In this document: piece after piece, positions 23,920-34,950 of the stretch | Numbering within the stretch: position 1 is the first letter of the stretch | Layout: each line of letters starts with the position of its first letter | Assembly (NCBI GenBank): GCA_032622095.1 | Contig: CP136069.1 | Span: 189,403,122-189,467,121 of the forward strand | Length of the DNA stretch: 64,000 nt | From: Siphonodentalium dalli | Lineage: Eukaryota > Mollusca > Scaphopoda > Gadilida > Siphonodentaliidae | Reading direction: 5' to 3' | The notes under the pieces: generated by a model | What the model was told of the DNA's origin: nothing | Database searches by the model: none | What the model saw: the letters and a program-made list of their open reading frames with translations, nothing else | Translations under genes and position numbers: made by a program

Positions 23920-24080
23920 TTTAGACTAGGTTTTATTCTAGACCAGGTTTAACTCCAGTTTAAACTGGGTTTAAGTAGGGTTTAAACTTGGTTTTACAGT
24001 AGTTAAACCAGGTTTATGGGAGTAAAACTGGGTTTTAGCGTACTTAAACCAAGTTTTGTGATAAACTCAGTTTAAGTTGA
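23920..24080. repeat. Field of AAACC(A/T)GGTTT palindromes, left terminus
   Basis: About twelve variants of GGTTTA.ACC, CCAGGTTTAA, AAACTGGGTTT and AAACCAAGTTTTG lie at irregular spacing. More occur at 24245-24300, and the inverted counterpart is at 26300-26365. Confidence 0.85.
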
Positions 24081-24699
24081 AACTAGGTTTTATTAACGTG
24101 ATAAAGTTATGGTAATATTACTAATTGTTTGTGGTGAATTGGCTATATAATCATCAGCATAAGCTTAGGTATATATTATTTATACGTACCATACGTCTCG
24201 CCTCGAACATACACCTTTAAATATACTTGGAAAAAAATTCAAAGTTAAACCACCCTACCCCAGGTTTGACTAAAACCTAGTTTTTTGGGTTTAATTATTC
24301 GGCCGATATTTTTCGCCCAATATTGATGTTGTTTCTTCGTGAATATGGGAGTGTTTATTTTGAATTGGGGGAGGCGTTTATGCGCGGGCGTTTGTCACTC
24401 AATGTAGATGCAGGAGAGTCTTAGTGGAATTCGGGGAGGCGATGTCGGTACTTATGAGATAAATTCTAACAAAATATGTGCCAGTGTGATGGATGATTTC
24501 TTGCTATATACATGTATGTCTGTTTGCAATTCGCTCGTTCGGATGTCGATTTGGCGGCTGAGAGCATGGCGGGATCGGACTGATCAGATTGACACGTTAG
24601 ACACGAACATGACTTTTGAAACTGAATCCTTATTCACAAAAAGGTCTCTTTCGGTCAATTTGACGCATGGGTTGGTGGCCCGCCCAAATACCCATCAGA

Positions 24700-26005
24700 G
24701 ACACTCAGCCTTCACCCGGGGGAGGGTAACGGCCACCCTGAGGGGTGGAGTATGGACTATTTTGGAGAACTGTAAGGATTTCGGCCAATTTGATAGTATG
24801 GGTGGGTGGCTCGCCCCAAATAACCCATATAAACACCCCACCCCTCACATCCGGGGGGGGGGGGTACCACCGAGGGGGTGAACGTGGGATATGGACCATT
24901 TTCGAGACTGGTAAGGATTTCGGCCAATTGACGGCATGGATGGATGGCCCGCTCAAATGTCACATAGAAACAGCCCACCCCTGAACGCTGGGGGAACCAC
25001 CCCAGGAGGTGAAAATGGGGTATGGACCATTTTCCAGAACGGTAAGGATTTCGGTCACTTGACGTCAGTAGTGTGGGTAGCCCGCTCCAACTACCCCCTA
25101 GAAACACCCTCACCCCGAGGGTACCACCCCGAGGGGGTGAAATGGGGTATGGACCATTTTCGAGAACGGTGGGTGGCACATCCCAAATGCCCCCCATAGA
25201 AACACCCCACCCCCACCCGGACCCCATTTTCACCCGCTCGGGTAGAACCACCCGCGGTAAGGGTGGGGGTGTTTCTATGACTATATTTGAGGGCGGGCCG
25301 CGCACTAATGACGTCATATTGGCCGAAATCCTTTCCGTTCTCGATAACGGTCCATACCCCATTCTATGGGGTATTTGGGGCGGGCCACATACACATGCCG
25401 TAATATTGACCAACAGAGGCATGTTTTTGCGAATAATGAATAAAATGCTCCATACCCCATTTCACCCCAGCAGGGTGGTACCCGCCAGGGATGAGGGTAG
25501 GGTGTCTATATGGGATATTTGGAGCGGGCCACACACCCCTGTCGTCAAATTGGCCGAAATCCTTACTGTTCTCGAACATGGTTCATATCCCATCTTCACC
25601 CCTCGGGTGGTAACCCACCCCACCCCGCCCGGATGTGAGGGTTGGGGTGTTTCTATTCGGTATTTGGGCGTACCCAATTTCCACCTCCTCTGGTGGGACC
25701 CCTCCCCCCCCCCCCGGTGAGGGGTGGGTAGGGGTGGTTCTATGGTGTATTTTGATCGTGCCACCCACTCCTGCTGCCAAATTAATTAGCCTAAATCCTT
25801 ACCGTCCATACCCCTGTTATTCCGGGGTGAGGGGTGATGTTTCTATCGGGTATTATGGGCGAGCCACCCATTCATGCCGTCAAATTCGCCGAAATCCTTC
25901 CCGTTCTCAAAAATGGTCCATACCCCATTTTCACCCGTCCGGATGGTACCCCCGGGGTGGTGGTGTTTCTATGGGGTATTTGTGGGGGGGGGGGGGCCCC
26001 ACCCA
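24700..26005. repeat. ~130-bp GC-rich satellite in two opposed blocks
   Basis: Forward units are marked by TATGGACCATTTTCGAGA-type phrases at 24750, 24890, 25018 and 25145. Inverted units are marked by GGTCCATACCCCAT at 25348, 25450, 25578, 25806 and 25915. Each carries GGATTTCGGCCAATTTGA, GAAACACCCC and poly-C/G runs. Confidence 0.85.
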
Positions 26006-26379
26006 TGCCCTCAAGAGATATTTTTGAGTTCCAAAAGTCACGTTCGTCCATGATATTAGATAATATCTAACCGTTATACAACAGACTGTGCATTCGTCGT
26101 GATTTCTCAAAGCGCACGGGTTATTCCCCTGATTGGGAGATTATATAGCGACAACAGGTCGCGTGACCGGACAATGAATTGACAAGACTTAGTAGCGATA
26201 ATAAACAGACAGACCACGCCTCCTATTCTTGCAATTGGACAAGTGTGGCCCACAGGTAACGCAATCGACCAAATCTATGTCGTCCCAGCGGTGGAGAAAA
26301 ACTTGGTTTTACTACTAAAACCCAGTTTAAACTGGTAGTTTAAACTAGGTCTAAACTGGAGATGCCGATTCGGATCTCC

Positions 26380-26640
26380 AGTTTTAATCAATGACAATAT
26401 ACTTAAAGGCAATTTCCCACTTTCGCCAAATATCATACAAGTTGGGGTTGATGGTCGTAGTGGAAGTATGTGCTTTAAAAATTTTCGTTGAACGCTCTCC
26501 AATAAATCTTTATCACCGTATCCTCATACCTCGCAGACATAGAGAAGTATTGGCACAACGTGTGTATTGAATAAGTCAAGTTGATTTCTTATTGAGAGGC
26601 AATATTTGCAATCATGGCGGTCATTTTATTTGACATGCAC
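26380..26640 (-). pseudogene. LINE ORF2 fragment, 5' of the insertion
   Basis: On the - strand the frame reads QLDLFNTHVVPILLYVCEV, a stop, GYGDKDLLESVQRKFLKHIL, then STPTCMIFGESGKLPLSI and IKTG at the border of the inserted element. This is the well-known LINE region after the reverse transcriptase fingers/palm ('LF..LV.PILLYGCE.WG ... VQ.KF.K.IL ... TPN.M.YGELGR.PL'). The conserved CEVWG tryptophan is replaced by the stop. Higher than 26640 the similarity disappears into sequence resembling AAAATGGCGGCCAAGATGGC repeats. Confidence 0.85.
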
Positions 26641-27757
26641 CAGATCTCTTCGGTCGCCATTGTAGTAGATGTTATATCACATACGTTTTTATTTAACAAG
26701 ATTCGTTGTGCTAATATACAGCGAAAACAAATCAGCCAAAAATCCGACATCAAAATCCAATATGGCGGCCAAGATGGCGGCCGAAATATGAAAAATTGCT
26801 AATTTTTCGACTTTTAACCACCTATATCGTTTGTTTGCAGGAGAACATGAGCATTTTGGCGCGATTTTATAGATTTATCTCATAGAAGAGTCATTTTGCG
26901 CACCCGATGAGATAATAATATGCATTCCTGACCGGATATGTTTGCCCGATCACATTTTCGAAATGCCGGTACAATCCGTTCAATGCCGAATCGACGCCAA
27001 TAACGTAATATCTGTTTCGATTCAGTGGGTGTTATTGTTATTAAAACTTCACCCATGCATATATGTGTAGGAAATAAACCGCCTATGGTTCCTCTTATAC
27101 CTGATTATTTTGTTAAATACAACGTATAGGTACGGGGTAAAAGGGTAGTGTGTTGGGAGGGGGTGACGAAGCAGGGGAGCGTTACAGGCCCCTGTGTGAT
27201 GCCATTTGCAAAGAATCCATGTATTGTATCAGTGTGTTCTTCAATTACTTTTTATTGGTTAATGCAACAGACTGCAGACGGAACATTATATATAATTAAT
27301 ACAGAGACTGTGCCATTTAGTCATCTTGCCGGGGCTAGAGAATACCTTGCTGTGCATACACATATTGGTCGCATATATACTGCGGGTGACCTATGTGTGT
27401 GGATGGTGGTGCTGGTAACTATGGGCGTGGATGATATGTACTGCGGGTAACCTATGGTAACCTATGGTAACCTGATGGTGTGGATGTTGAACCTTATTTG
27501 ACATGTTCAGTAAATGAGTGTTTTGTGATTTTCTGAGATTTCTGGTGCTTTTCATTAAGCTTAACTGATTGGCATTTCATCCGGGATTCCGCATGGCTAT
27601 TAAACACATTTTACACCCTCTGGCTGCCTTATCCAGCCTTATCCTGTTTTTTTCACAGTTTTTCATCATACTTTGGTGTGGGTCCCCAATTGCCATTGAA
27701 AGTTTACGTCGGTGAAAAGTAACACCAACACTTATTTAATATCGCTTTACTTTGCAG
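26641..27757. other. Intergenic/intronic sequence, partial repeats
   Basis: Contains AAGATGGCGGCC phrases (26760-26785), a solo arm of the foldback at 34371 (GGAGCGTTACAGGCCCCTGTG at 27177), and GGTAACCTAT triplicates (27448-27472). A 100-codon ORF at 27148-27450 overlaps the foldback arm and is not supported. Confidence 0.5.
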
Positions 27758-27805
27758 CCTGGTGGTCCAAAAAGTCAGGTGACAGTGTGCCTCCTCCGCT
27801 GACAG
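27758..27805 (+). CDS. Coding exon of the six-cysteine gene (linker, part 1)
   Basis: Acceptor CTTTACTTTGCAG|CC ends at 27757 and donor ACAG|GTGAGT begins at 27806; both are close to consensus. The exon is 48 bp, phase 1 at both sides. Only one of three frames is open and it reads WWSKKSGDSVPPPLT. It joins in phase to the exon at 31946, making a GAC aspartate codon at the junction. The peptide is short and hydrophilic with a KK pair, consistent with a propeptide or spacer. It has no domain by itself; its support comes from splice sites and phase agreement with the next two exons. Confidence 0.65.
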
Positions 27806-28084
27806 GTGAGTTTGTCGCCGATGGTTTATGTTCTTCGTAAGTCACGTCATCGCGAAATTAATTTAAAATTTAAAAACTACACACATTAAAATGTCACTAA
27901 ACCTACGTCCCCCGAAAATAGGTGGCTTATTGTGGCATTTGATTCCATCTTGACGATAACCTGGATGTTATCAATGTGAACAACGCAGCGAACATCAGAG
28001 ATTCTATTAAAGTTTGCTCAACTTATCATCCGGACAACCAACAAATTAAGATATCTAAGTCTAAAAGGAGCATAGCTCCGCCAA
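27806..28084. repeat. Start of ~190-bp diverged tandem repeat interrupted by an element
   Basis: Phrases such as CATCCGGACAA, TCTAAGTCTAAAAGG and CATAGCTCCG at 27960-28084 recur at 28600-28690, 28700-28800 and 28860-28900. The element at 28085-28550 is inserted into this old tandem repeat. Confidence 0.65.
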
Positions 28085-28550
28085 TATGTGACCCGCCATA
28101 TCAAATCCAGTCGTAAGTCGGGATTTTTTTTAACCCTGTGCCAATGCATTCTCTTATATATGCGAGTCGACCATAGTCGCCTCGCATATATAAGAGAATG
28201 CATTGGCCTAACAATTTTTTTACAATTTTAATAATTTTTTCTTGTATTCTTTAACAATTTTATAATTTCACCCATACAGAGCCCCAGACAAACATGAGCA
28301 GACGACACTCTTCTATATGCTTCTATATATGTGTGGGGCTCCCTGCAGGGTAATGGATGTTTTTTTTATTTTATGTCCTAAAAAATGTATGAAACATTTA
28401 TTTTAAAAAATGATAAAAAATTGTTAGGCCAATGCATTCTCTTATATATGCGAGGCGACCTATGGTCGACTCGCATATATAAGAGAATGCATTGGCACAG
28501 GGTAAAAAAATCCCGACTTACGACTGGATTTGATATGGCGGGTCACATAT
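28085..28550. mobile_element. GTGACCCGCC double-hairpin element, copy 3
   Basis: Both ends and both hairpins (28140-28205 and 28430-28496) are complete. Interior orientation agrees with copy 2. It sits in the intron between the exons at 27758 and 31946, inserted into a ~190-bp tandem repeat. The flanks read CCA-AT and AT-CATC, so the target duplication is AT or TA. Confidence 0.92.
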
Positions 28551-29230
28551 CATCGGACCATGACCACAATCTAACTTATCTAATGTCAACCACATTGCGA
28601 ACATCAAGACATTTTGTGGAATACTGCTCGAATTATCATCCGGAAAACCCATTGTTTTTTCTAAGTCGAAAATTGGCATAAGAAATTATTTTCAAAAGTG
28701 CTCAAATTATCATCCAGACAATTCCAAAATAAACGATTTCTAAGTCGAAAAAGGGGCATAACTCCGTCCAAAATCATCAGACCGTGACAACATTCGAAGT
28801 TGACCCGTGCGTTGCATTCTCAAATATCAACTACATGCCAAAGCTCACGGAATTCTGATCAATATTGTAAAAGCTATGATCCGGACAATCTGGACACACG
28901 GATGTGCTGACATTTGATTATAATGGTGCTTTGAAAACATTTGGGGGACCAAAAACGAGGTAATTTGGCGTATAAAATGGAAAGCATATGACAATATTCC
29001 GAACACGCTACGCCCTGTCCCCATCTGTGTTGTGCCGATACTCCCTATACTTGGCAGTGTTCTAGAACATCAACCTTAGTGAAATTTCGTCCTGTTGCGA
29101 AACCCAGATATATATACATACTATATATGTGAGCTAGTCTCAAGTTGTCGGAAAATGTCGTGAAAATATATAAGAATACACTAACTTTTTAATGGGAATA
29201 CATCACCAAAAAGCTATATAAATATAAAAA

Positions 29231-29674
29231 ATGAATGTAGTGGGTGTGTGTGTTATTGGGGATTGAGGCGCTGTGGTCGTTAATGAATGGAGTGGGTGTG
29301 TGTGTGTTATTGGGGGTTGAGGCGCTGTGGTCGTTAATGAATGGAGTGGGTGTGTGTGTGTGTGTGTTATTGGGGGTTGAGGCGCTGTGGTCGTCGGGGC
29401 ACATTCGCAATTTAACAATTTTTTATCATTTTGTATCATTATTTATTGCATTCTTTAAAAACATTGTCATTTTTGTCATTTTTTCTTACATTGTTTTACA
29501 ATTATAAAAAATAATAGAAAATTTGTTGGGCCAATGCATTCTCTTATATATGCGAGGCGACCTATGGTCGACTCGCGTATATAAGATAATGCATTGGCAC
29601 AGGGTTTGCACAATGTGCCCTAAACGACCACAGCGCCGTATGCCCCAATAACACACACACCCACTACATTCATT
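29231..29674. mobile_element. Single-hairpin element with ATGAATGTAGTGGGTGTGTG ends
   Basis: The right end is ACGACCACAGCGCC...CCACTACATTCAT. The left end is its inverted copy but is tandemly triplicated (about 56-62 bp each, 29231-29397) with (GT)n length variation. An inner inverted pair GGGCACATT../AATGTGCCC follows. The interior carries one copy of the shared hairpin module (29531-29597) and TTTTTATCATT runs. Noncoding. Confidence 0.8.
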
Positions 29675-29689
29675 TCTTAAATAAATCTA

Positions 29690-30060
29690 CAATATTTAGA
29701 TTTCGCCAATCAAAACCATTGTTATGTAAATATCACTGTTACATTGGAATTACAAAAAGGTCCAATTAGACCAATAAGATACCAAAGTATAATCAAAAGT
29801 AGACGGTGAACATTGGAAGAGACCAAAGAATTGAAAATATTCTGAAAATCATATTCAGACTAAAATATATTAAATTACTGCACGATTAGCGATGTGTGTT
29901 GACAAATCACTTCAACAGTTTTGTTTGCATAACTATGGTTTCAGCATGCAAAATGTCGTTATTGGAGAACTGTCAATAATGTTTATAAGAACAATATTTA
30001 TCTATTTCTCCATGTTCTTCTTAGTTGTGATGTTTTGCAGACTTTTATATTTGTTGCGCA
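29690..30060. repeat. Dispersed repeat family, copy 2
   Basis: Same orientation as 5560-6011. It begins directly after the element at 29231-29674, hinting that the two were adjacent when copied or that one inserted at the edge of the other. Confidence 0.7.
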
Positions 30061-30211
30061 TTTAAACAAGATCGTGACTCCCAGGTGGCACTTATTGTCT
30101 TATACATGGTATTTTATACATTATAATCTTAATAAGCAGTAAAATATAAAAAAAAAAATTCATAAAAATATGGAATGAATGCAGCCATGATTACATATTT
30201 AATAAATAGTC

Positions 30212-30825
30212 ATTTGCAGAATGAGGTCCCCAGAGGGTGAATGTAGTGACGCTATCCCGCATAGCGGACTAGTATAACTAAATTCAACCTCTGTGGACCT
30301 CATTCTGCTTAGGCCTCATCTTCTCTGGAAAGTTTCTTTATGATCAAATTTATATAGAAACTTCTTCACATAGATTCTATTCCTTTTTTCATTTAGTTTC
30401 TCTAAATCCCCAAATTGGCAGACGACACATTGCATAATCAAGGTTCCCAATGGGGTACATCACAATATTCACCATTCGGGAATTTCAGTCTGAGTCTATG
30501 TCTCCCATAGCGGTTGGTGCCTAAGCAGAATGAGGTCGCCAGAGGGTGAATTTAGTTATGCTAACCCGCTGTGCAATATAGTGTCACTAAATTCACCATC
30601 TGGAGACCTCATTCTGCAAATGACAGGTTCCCAATGGGTGTACATTACAATATTCACCATTTGGGAACTTCAAACTGAGTCTATGTCTCCCCATAGCAGA
30701 TGAGGCCTGAGCAGAATAAGATACCCATGCAGATGCTGAATTTGGTGATGCTTGGCCGCTATACGGGATAGCGTCACTAAATTCACCCTCTGTGGACCTC
30801 ATTCTGCAAATGACAGTCACACTAA
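30212..30825. mobile_element. Cluster of three ~95-bp hairpins (GCAGAATGAGGTCC family)
   Basis: Hairpins at 30216-30308, 30525-30617 and 30711-30807 have arms GCAGAATGAGGTCCCCAGAG and GGGTGAATTTAGTGATGCTA around a CCCGCTATGCGGG-like top. They are joined by repeated spacer sequence (GGGAACTTCA, CTGAGTCTATGTCTCCCATA). Further members lie at 37107-37330 and 37897-37989. Confidence 0.9.
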
Positions 30826-30884
30826 ACTCAGGCTTGGCTTGCCATCTGATACACTACACCTGGGCTCAGCCTTAAACCCTCTCT

Positions 30885-30990
30885 ACATTAAATCATCATT
30901 GACGAGTAGTTATCCACAGTAAATGCTTCAACAAACGACATGTAGGCGGCCTGTTGAACTTATTATCTAAACATTTCCCTCAATACATAG
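30885..30990. repeat. TGTTCAGATAATAAGTT family, inverted copy
   Basis: Contains ATCATTGACGAGTAGTTATCC, AACAAACGACATG and TTGAACTTATTATCTAAACA. This links the 68-bp unit of the 1081-1976 array with the palindromic form in one locus. Confidence 0.85.
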
Positions 30991-31377
30991 GGTAGCGTGG
31001 TAATGTCGCAAGAGCTATACTCGTCCTTGAGCTCAATAAATGGTATACTCGTAGGACGCGCATCTATAATCTCAAATCAACACCAGTCCACCCGCATGTG
31101 CAATTTGACTTATATATCAAGATGTTCCACCCACTTTGGTGTTCTAGAAACCACCCGAAAAAGACCCGTTAATTAGTTGAATATAACGTGACTGCAAATT
31201 CTGAGGTGAAGGTCGAGTATATAGCTCTTGCGACATTACTCTCTACCAATACATATGGCTCCTTCTGCACTTTTATGTATCTGCCGTCTGCTTTTATCAT
31301 CTTGACATCCCTGCAAATCAATAATTGACCATTCCGATGTACAGCTTTTAACTGATTGGTATAATCCATTGTATATA

Positions 31378-31917
31378 GAGTTTTAAAGGCACGGGCGGCG
31401 TTCGTTGCAGAAATATTCATATTTGTTCAAATCGCCATCAACAGAAGGAATATTAAAATATATATAGTTTTGTTCATATGCCAAACATAATCAGCGCGTA
31501 AATAGTTAATTGTCGTCAAGACGTACGATGGTGTACGTAAACAAGAGCCTGCTCGTGCTACATAAGTTGTGCTTCTGTTTACATAACACAGCGCAATTCT
31601 ATTGGTTAATCACACAAAAATGATAAAAACGCTCTTTATTATTTCCATATAAGGAAAACAGTAACAAATAACGCTCTTTATGTTTACCATATCCGGATCT
31701 AAACAAAAGCCAGGTAACGTAACGTTGTTTGCTTTTGTTTACATATATAACAAAGGAAAAACAATTGACAATAACATACTGTTTATGCCATATTTCTGAT
31801 TGGTATAAGAACAAAGTTTGTCTATATTTTACAATTCGTTCTGTTTATGGCGGTTTTTGAGGGAGGTGAATATTTTAACAGCATACCCACCATCAACGCC
31901 GCCCGTATCTTTAAAAG
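31378..31917. mobile_element. Inverted-repeat element just upstream of an exon
   Basis: The ends TTTTAAAGGCACGGGCGGCG (31380) and CGCCGCCCGTATCTTTAAAA (31897) are inverted copies extending roughly 60 bp with divergence. GCTCTTTATTATTTCCATAT-like repeats lie inside. It ends 28 bp before the exon at 31946, so it borders on the polypyrimidine tract. Confidence 0.65.
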
Positions 31918-31945
31918 ACTTTCTCAACGATTTGTTAACTTTCAG

Positions 31946-32002
31946 ACGACGTTGAGGATTTCTTGAGGGAGGATGGTCAGCAGAAGTCGCCCGGATTATT
32001 CG
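31946..32002 (+). CDS. Coding exon of the six-cysteine gene (acidic linker, part 2)
   Basis: Acceptor TTGTTAACTTTCAG ends at 31945 and donor TTCG|GTATGT begins at 32003. The exon is 57 bp and phase 1 at both ends, like its neighbours, so it could be skipped without a frameshift. In the phase set by both neighbours it reads DVEDFLREDGQQKSPGLF, with an aspartate created at each junction. This strongly acidic, helix-prone stretch resembles the propeptides of secreted cysteine-rich peptides. No domain is recognised. The matching phases at both junctions are the main evidence. Confidence 0.7.
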
Positions 32003-32114
32003 GTATGTTATTTACTTCTTTCTATATTAAATGGACTTCAGCAAAAAAAGTATACACTGGAATTGTATATTATTCATTTGGAAGTGTGTTCAGAATAAAT
32101 TGGCTGAAACATTA

Positions 32115-32618
32115 TTAGATCAAGTCATGCATCTCTACTCCATCTAACGCCCGTTGAGATCATATTCCACCAGTACAAAACCTTGGAACATTTGGAAGTT
32201 TTGATAGGGAACCTTATCAAATCGAAAAAATAACGCGGGGAATATATTTCTTAGTTATTATCTGTTCCTTAATAATGTACTTCACTGTAGGTGAAGGCCC
32301 CAACTCGAAATTTCACGATTTAAGCGAATTTGTGAGCGATTTTGTTATGCGTTATGGCATTTCTCATGGATAATTAATTCAATGTTTATTGCACACAAAA
32401 AGTCACAGAAAAGCATGCAATTTTGAATTGGGACATGCACCTACAGTGAAGTACATTATTAAGGAACAGATATTAACTAAGAAATATATTCCCCGCGTTA
32501 TTTTTTCTACTTTATTAGGTTCCCTGTCAAAACTTCAAAAAGTTCCCAGGTTTTGTACTGTCGGAATATGATCTCTATACGGGCGTTAGACAGAGTAGAG
32601 ATTCATGACATGATCTAA
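32115..32618. mobile_element. Long-arm inverted-repeat element (CCACCAGTACAAAACC family), best copy
   Basis: The ends TTAGATCAAGTCATGCATCT and AGATTCATGACATGATCTAA are complementary apart from a few changes, and the arms extend about 200 bp on each side (AATAACGCGGGGAATATATT / ATATATTCCCCGCGTTATTT; CACTGTAGGTGAAGG / CACCTACAGTGAAGTACATT). The loop is about 90 bp. It starts 113 bp downstream of the exon ending at 32002 and is noncoding. Confidence 0.9.
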
Positions 32619-32621
32619 AAC

Positions 32622-33122
32622 ATTAGCAGAGCCAGGGATCGATGTCACTGGTGTGATTCCCATACCTCGCATATCCATTGGGTTGACAATTTGTTATCAT
32701 TTTTTTTATCAATTATTCTTACATTCTTTATTAATTTTTATCATTATTTCATACATTCTTTAAATTTTTTATCATTTTTTATAATTGTTTTCTTACATTC
32801 TCTATCTATTTTTAAAATGTTTTCTTACATTATTTAACAATTTTTATCATTATTTATTGCATTCTTTAAAAAAAATTGTAATAATCGTTTTTTCTTACAT
32901 TGTTTTACAATTATAACAAAATAATATAAAGTTTGTTAGGCCAATGCATTCTCTTATATATGCGAGGCGACCTATGGTCGACTCGCGTATATAAGAGAAT
33001 GCATTGGCACAGGGTGTTCGCAAAAGTTCAGTCATGAAAAGGTTAAACAAATTTAAAATCAAAACCGCTTTGGGTTAGAGACTTGGTTGGCGACGAAGGT
33101 TCCTGGCTCTGGCATTAATAAT
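32622..33122. mobile_element. Single-hairpin element with CAGAGCCAGG ends
   Basis: Left AACATTAGCAGAGCCAGG and right CCTGGCTCTGGCATTAATA are inverted. The interior carries TTTTTATCATTNTTTCTTACATT repeats and one hairpin module (32941-33007) ending GGCACAGGGT. A second, inner end resembling GTCATGAAAAGGTTAA lies at 33031-33046, so two nested elements are possible. Confidence 0.6.
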
Positions 33123-33169
33123 ACAAGTGCAGAAGAATTCATATTCATTGGTGAGAAATGTTCACATGT

Positions 33170-33420
33170 TTAACCCTTTCATGACGGGAGCTGTCAATAA
33201 AGACCAGGTACCAATGCATTCTCTTAAAAATGCGAATATGTTACCTCGCATATATAAGAGAATGCATTGGCCTAATAATTTTTTATCATTTATTATAAAA
33301 TTTTCTTACATTCTTTAACAATTTTATCTTATTTTTTTTATCATTTTTTCTTACATTCTTTAAAAAAAATTATAATTTTTTATCATTATTTCTTACATTA
33401 TTTAACAATGTTTTATAATT
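33170..33420. mobile_element. TTAA-flanked CCCTTTCATGACGGGAG element, left half
   Basis: Starts TTAACCCTTTCATGACGGGA at 33170. It holds a degraded hairpin module (33212-33277, ATGCGAATATGTTACCTCGC at the top) and then TTTTATCATT/TCTTACATTCTTTAA repeats. No matching right end is seen nearby, so it may be truncated. Confidence 0.65.
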
Positions 33421-33689
33421 TTTTCGCTTTTTTCTTTCATGTTTTAACAATCAAATTTAGTATGTCGGCCTATTTTGATCCCGGAAACAATATGGGCGGG
33501 TCCAATTTCACATGCGACCGTGTCCTTGACCTTGACATTGACCTCGCTCATATGCCCTCATATAGGCATGTTTCTGGACCGATCGAACACTAGTTTGTCG
33601 AGACGCTGTATATTCTGCCCAGACGGAGACGATCACAAAGAAATCCCTAAATAGCCCGGACGATGTCGGGCACATCAGCTAGTATAAAT

Positions 33690-34030
33690 ATATTCATTAT
33701 TGTTACTTCTCTACTAACGAAATGTCGCGTATTGAACAAACATTGCTAATCGTGAAGTAATTTAAAATATTTTAGTCTGAATATAATTTTCGGAATATTT
33801 TTCAATGCTTTGACATTTTTCAATATTTGCTGTCGAGTTTTATTCAAACTTCAACTGGTATCTTGTTGGACTAATTGCGATTGTGTTTGGTAATTCTACT
33901 CTACCAGTAATGTTTACTTAACAATGGCTTTGGTACTCTTATTATTGTGGAGTTATTAATAATGAAAATGAGAACAAAGTCAAACTATACTGCTTCGTGT
34001 ACCTGTTGATTATAGTTGTTATACAGACTT
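33690..34030. repeat. Dispersed repeat family, copy 3 (inverted)
   Basis: The reverse complement aligns with 29690-30060: GATACCA, TTAAGTAAACAT, GAAAATTATATTCAGACTAAAAT and GATTAGCAATG. It occupies the last intron of the six-cysteine gene. Confidence 0.7.
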
Positions 34031-34244
34031 TTATTTATTTCGCATGAACTGCCTTGAGTCCGTGTAACCCGTCGATGAGGGAAGCTGAGCTGGTGCAGCA
34101 TTAAAGATCATGTGTCAGTGCATTCTCTTATATATGCTAGTCTCCCATAGGGAGCCTCGCATTTATAAGAGAATGCATTGGCTCACAAGGTCAAGGTAAA
34201 TATTGTCTGGCCAATCTATTCTCTTATATATGCGAGTCGTTGTT

Positions 34245-34286
34245 GTTGTTGCTGTTGATGATGATGGTGATGATGATGATGATGAC

Positions 34287-34319
<33 letters not shown>

Positions 34320-34370
34320 AATGGTGATGATAATGATGCTGACAGTAGTGGCGAGACGACGATGATGGTG
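34245..34370. repeat. (GAT)n microsatellite
   Basis: Trinucleotide array starting with GTTGTT and becoming GATGAT. The Asp-rich or Ser/His-rich ORFs on either strand are translations of it. Confidence 0.95.
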
Positions 34371-34574
34371 TTAACCACAGGGGCCTGTAACGCGCTCCGC
34401 CCCCCTTTTGCACTGCCCATATACGCCGCTCTCTATACGCGCCTTCTTCGCGTTAATGGAACATATAATGTTCCATTAACGCGAAGAAGGCGCGTATAGA
34501 GAGCGGCGTATATGGGCAGTGCAAAAGGGGGGGGGGCGGACAGCGGAGCGCGTTACAGGCCCTTGTGGTGTTAA
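34371..34574. mobile_element. Foldback with ~95-bp arms and TTAA flanks
   Basis: The arms meet near 34465 (GGAACATATAATGTTCC). The left arm starts TTAACCACAGGGGCCTGTAA and the right arm ends GGCCCTTGTGGTGTTAA. TTAA on both sides suggests a TTAA-targeting transposase. One arm has an extra ~10 bp in a G-run. A related half copy is at 27170-27200. Confidence 0.85.
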
Positions 34575-34775
34575 CGATGATATCGAGGGTGATGAGGATG
34601 ATGGATGATGATGTTGACGATGATGACGATGAGGATAACCACTCTGGTGATTATTATGATGATGAAGATGATGATTATGGTGATTTTAATGAGGAAGATA
34701 ACGATGACCACTTTGATGATGATGATGATGATGTTGATAACGACGATGCTGGTATATACACTGATGATCATACAG
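34575..34775. repeat. (GAT)n-rich microsatellite, right part
   Basis: Continuation of the GAT array beyond the foldback, more degenerate. The foldback therefore landed inside the microsatellite or the microsatellite grew around it. Confidence 0.9.
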
Positions 34776-34950
34776 CATTATATGTAAATAGTGTAAATAT
34801 GATTGTCAACTCTAATGCGTGTTAACACACGATTGAGTTCATTAAAGCATACATACAGACTCGCATATATGCATGTAAGAAATTGCATTGGCACAGTGTT
34901 TTCGTCATGGAAGGGTTAACCATGACTAATAACACTTATCTTATCTTCAG

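Larger units (their letters stand above)
23899..26376. mobile_element. 2,478-bp inverted-repeat element inserted into the LINE, TCC target duplication
   Basis: The ends are GGTCCGAATCGGCATCTC and GAGATGCCGATTCGGATC, flanked by TCC on both sides (23896-23898, 26377-26379). Removing the element and one TCC restores continuity of the LINE reading frame, which fixes both borders. Both termini carry irregular repeats of an AAACCWGGTTT-type palindrome. Inside are about four copies of a ~130-bp GC-rich unit (TATGGACCATTTT...) from 24700 to 25200 and about five inverted copies from 25300 to 26000, so the whole folds as one long hairpin. The ORFs inside (up to 221 codons) read through these repeats and are not credible genes. 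No transposase is seen. The superfamily is uncertain. Confidence 0.9.
34064..34919. mobile_element. CCCTTTCATGACGGGAG element enlarged by (GAT)n and a nested foldback
   Basis: Left end near 34064 (TAACCCGTCGATGAGGGAAG, degraded) with CTGGTGCAGCATTAAAGATC. Right end GTCATGGAAGGGTTAA at 34903-34918. It holds a complete hairpin module (34112-34178), two broken ones (34209, 34858), (GAT)n arrays and the foldback 34371-34574. It ends 32 bp before the last exon of the six-cysteine gene. Confidence 0.75.

Noticed and set aside
24408-25780. Overlapping ORFs of up to 221 codons on both strands
   Set aside because: They read through a ~130-bp GC-rich satellite with poly-C/G runs and show the same phrases in several frames. 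They look long only because the repeat is poor in stop codons.
34163-34825. Asp-rich, Ser-rich and His-rich ORFs
   Set aside because: They are translations of the (GAT)n arrays in different frames.
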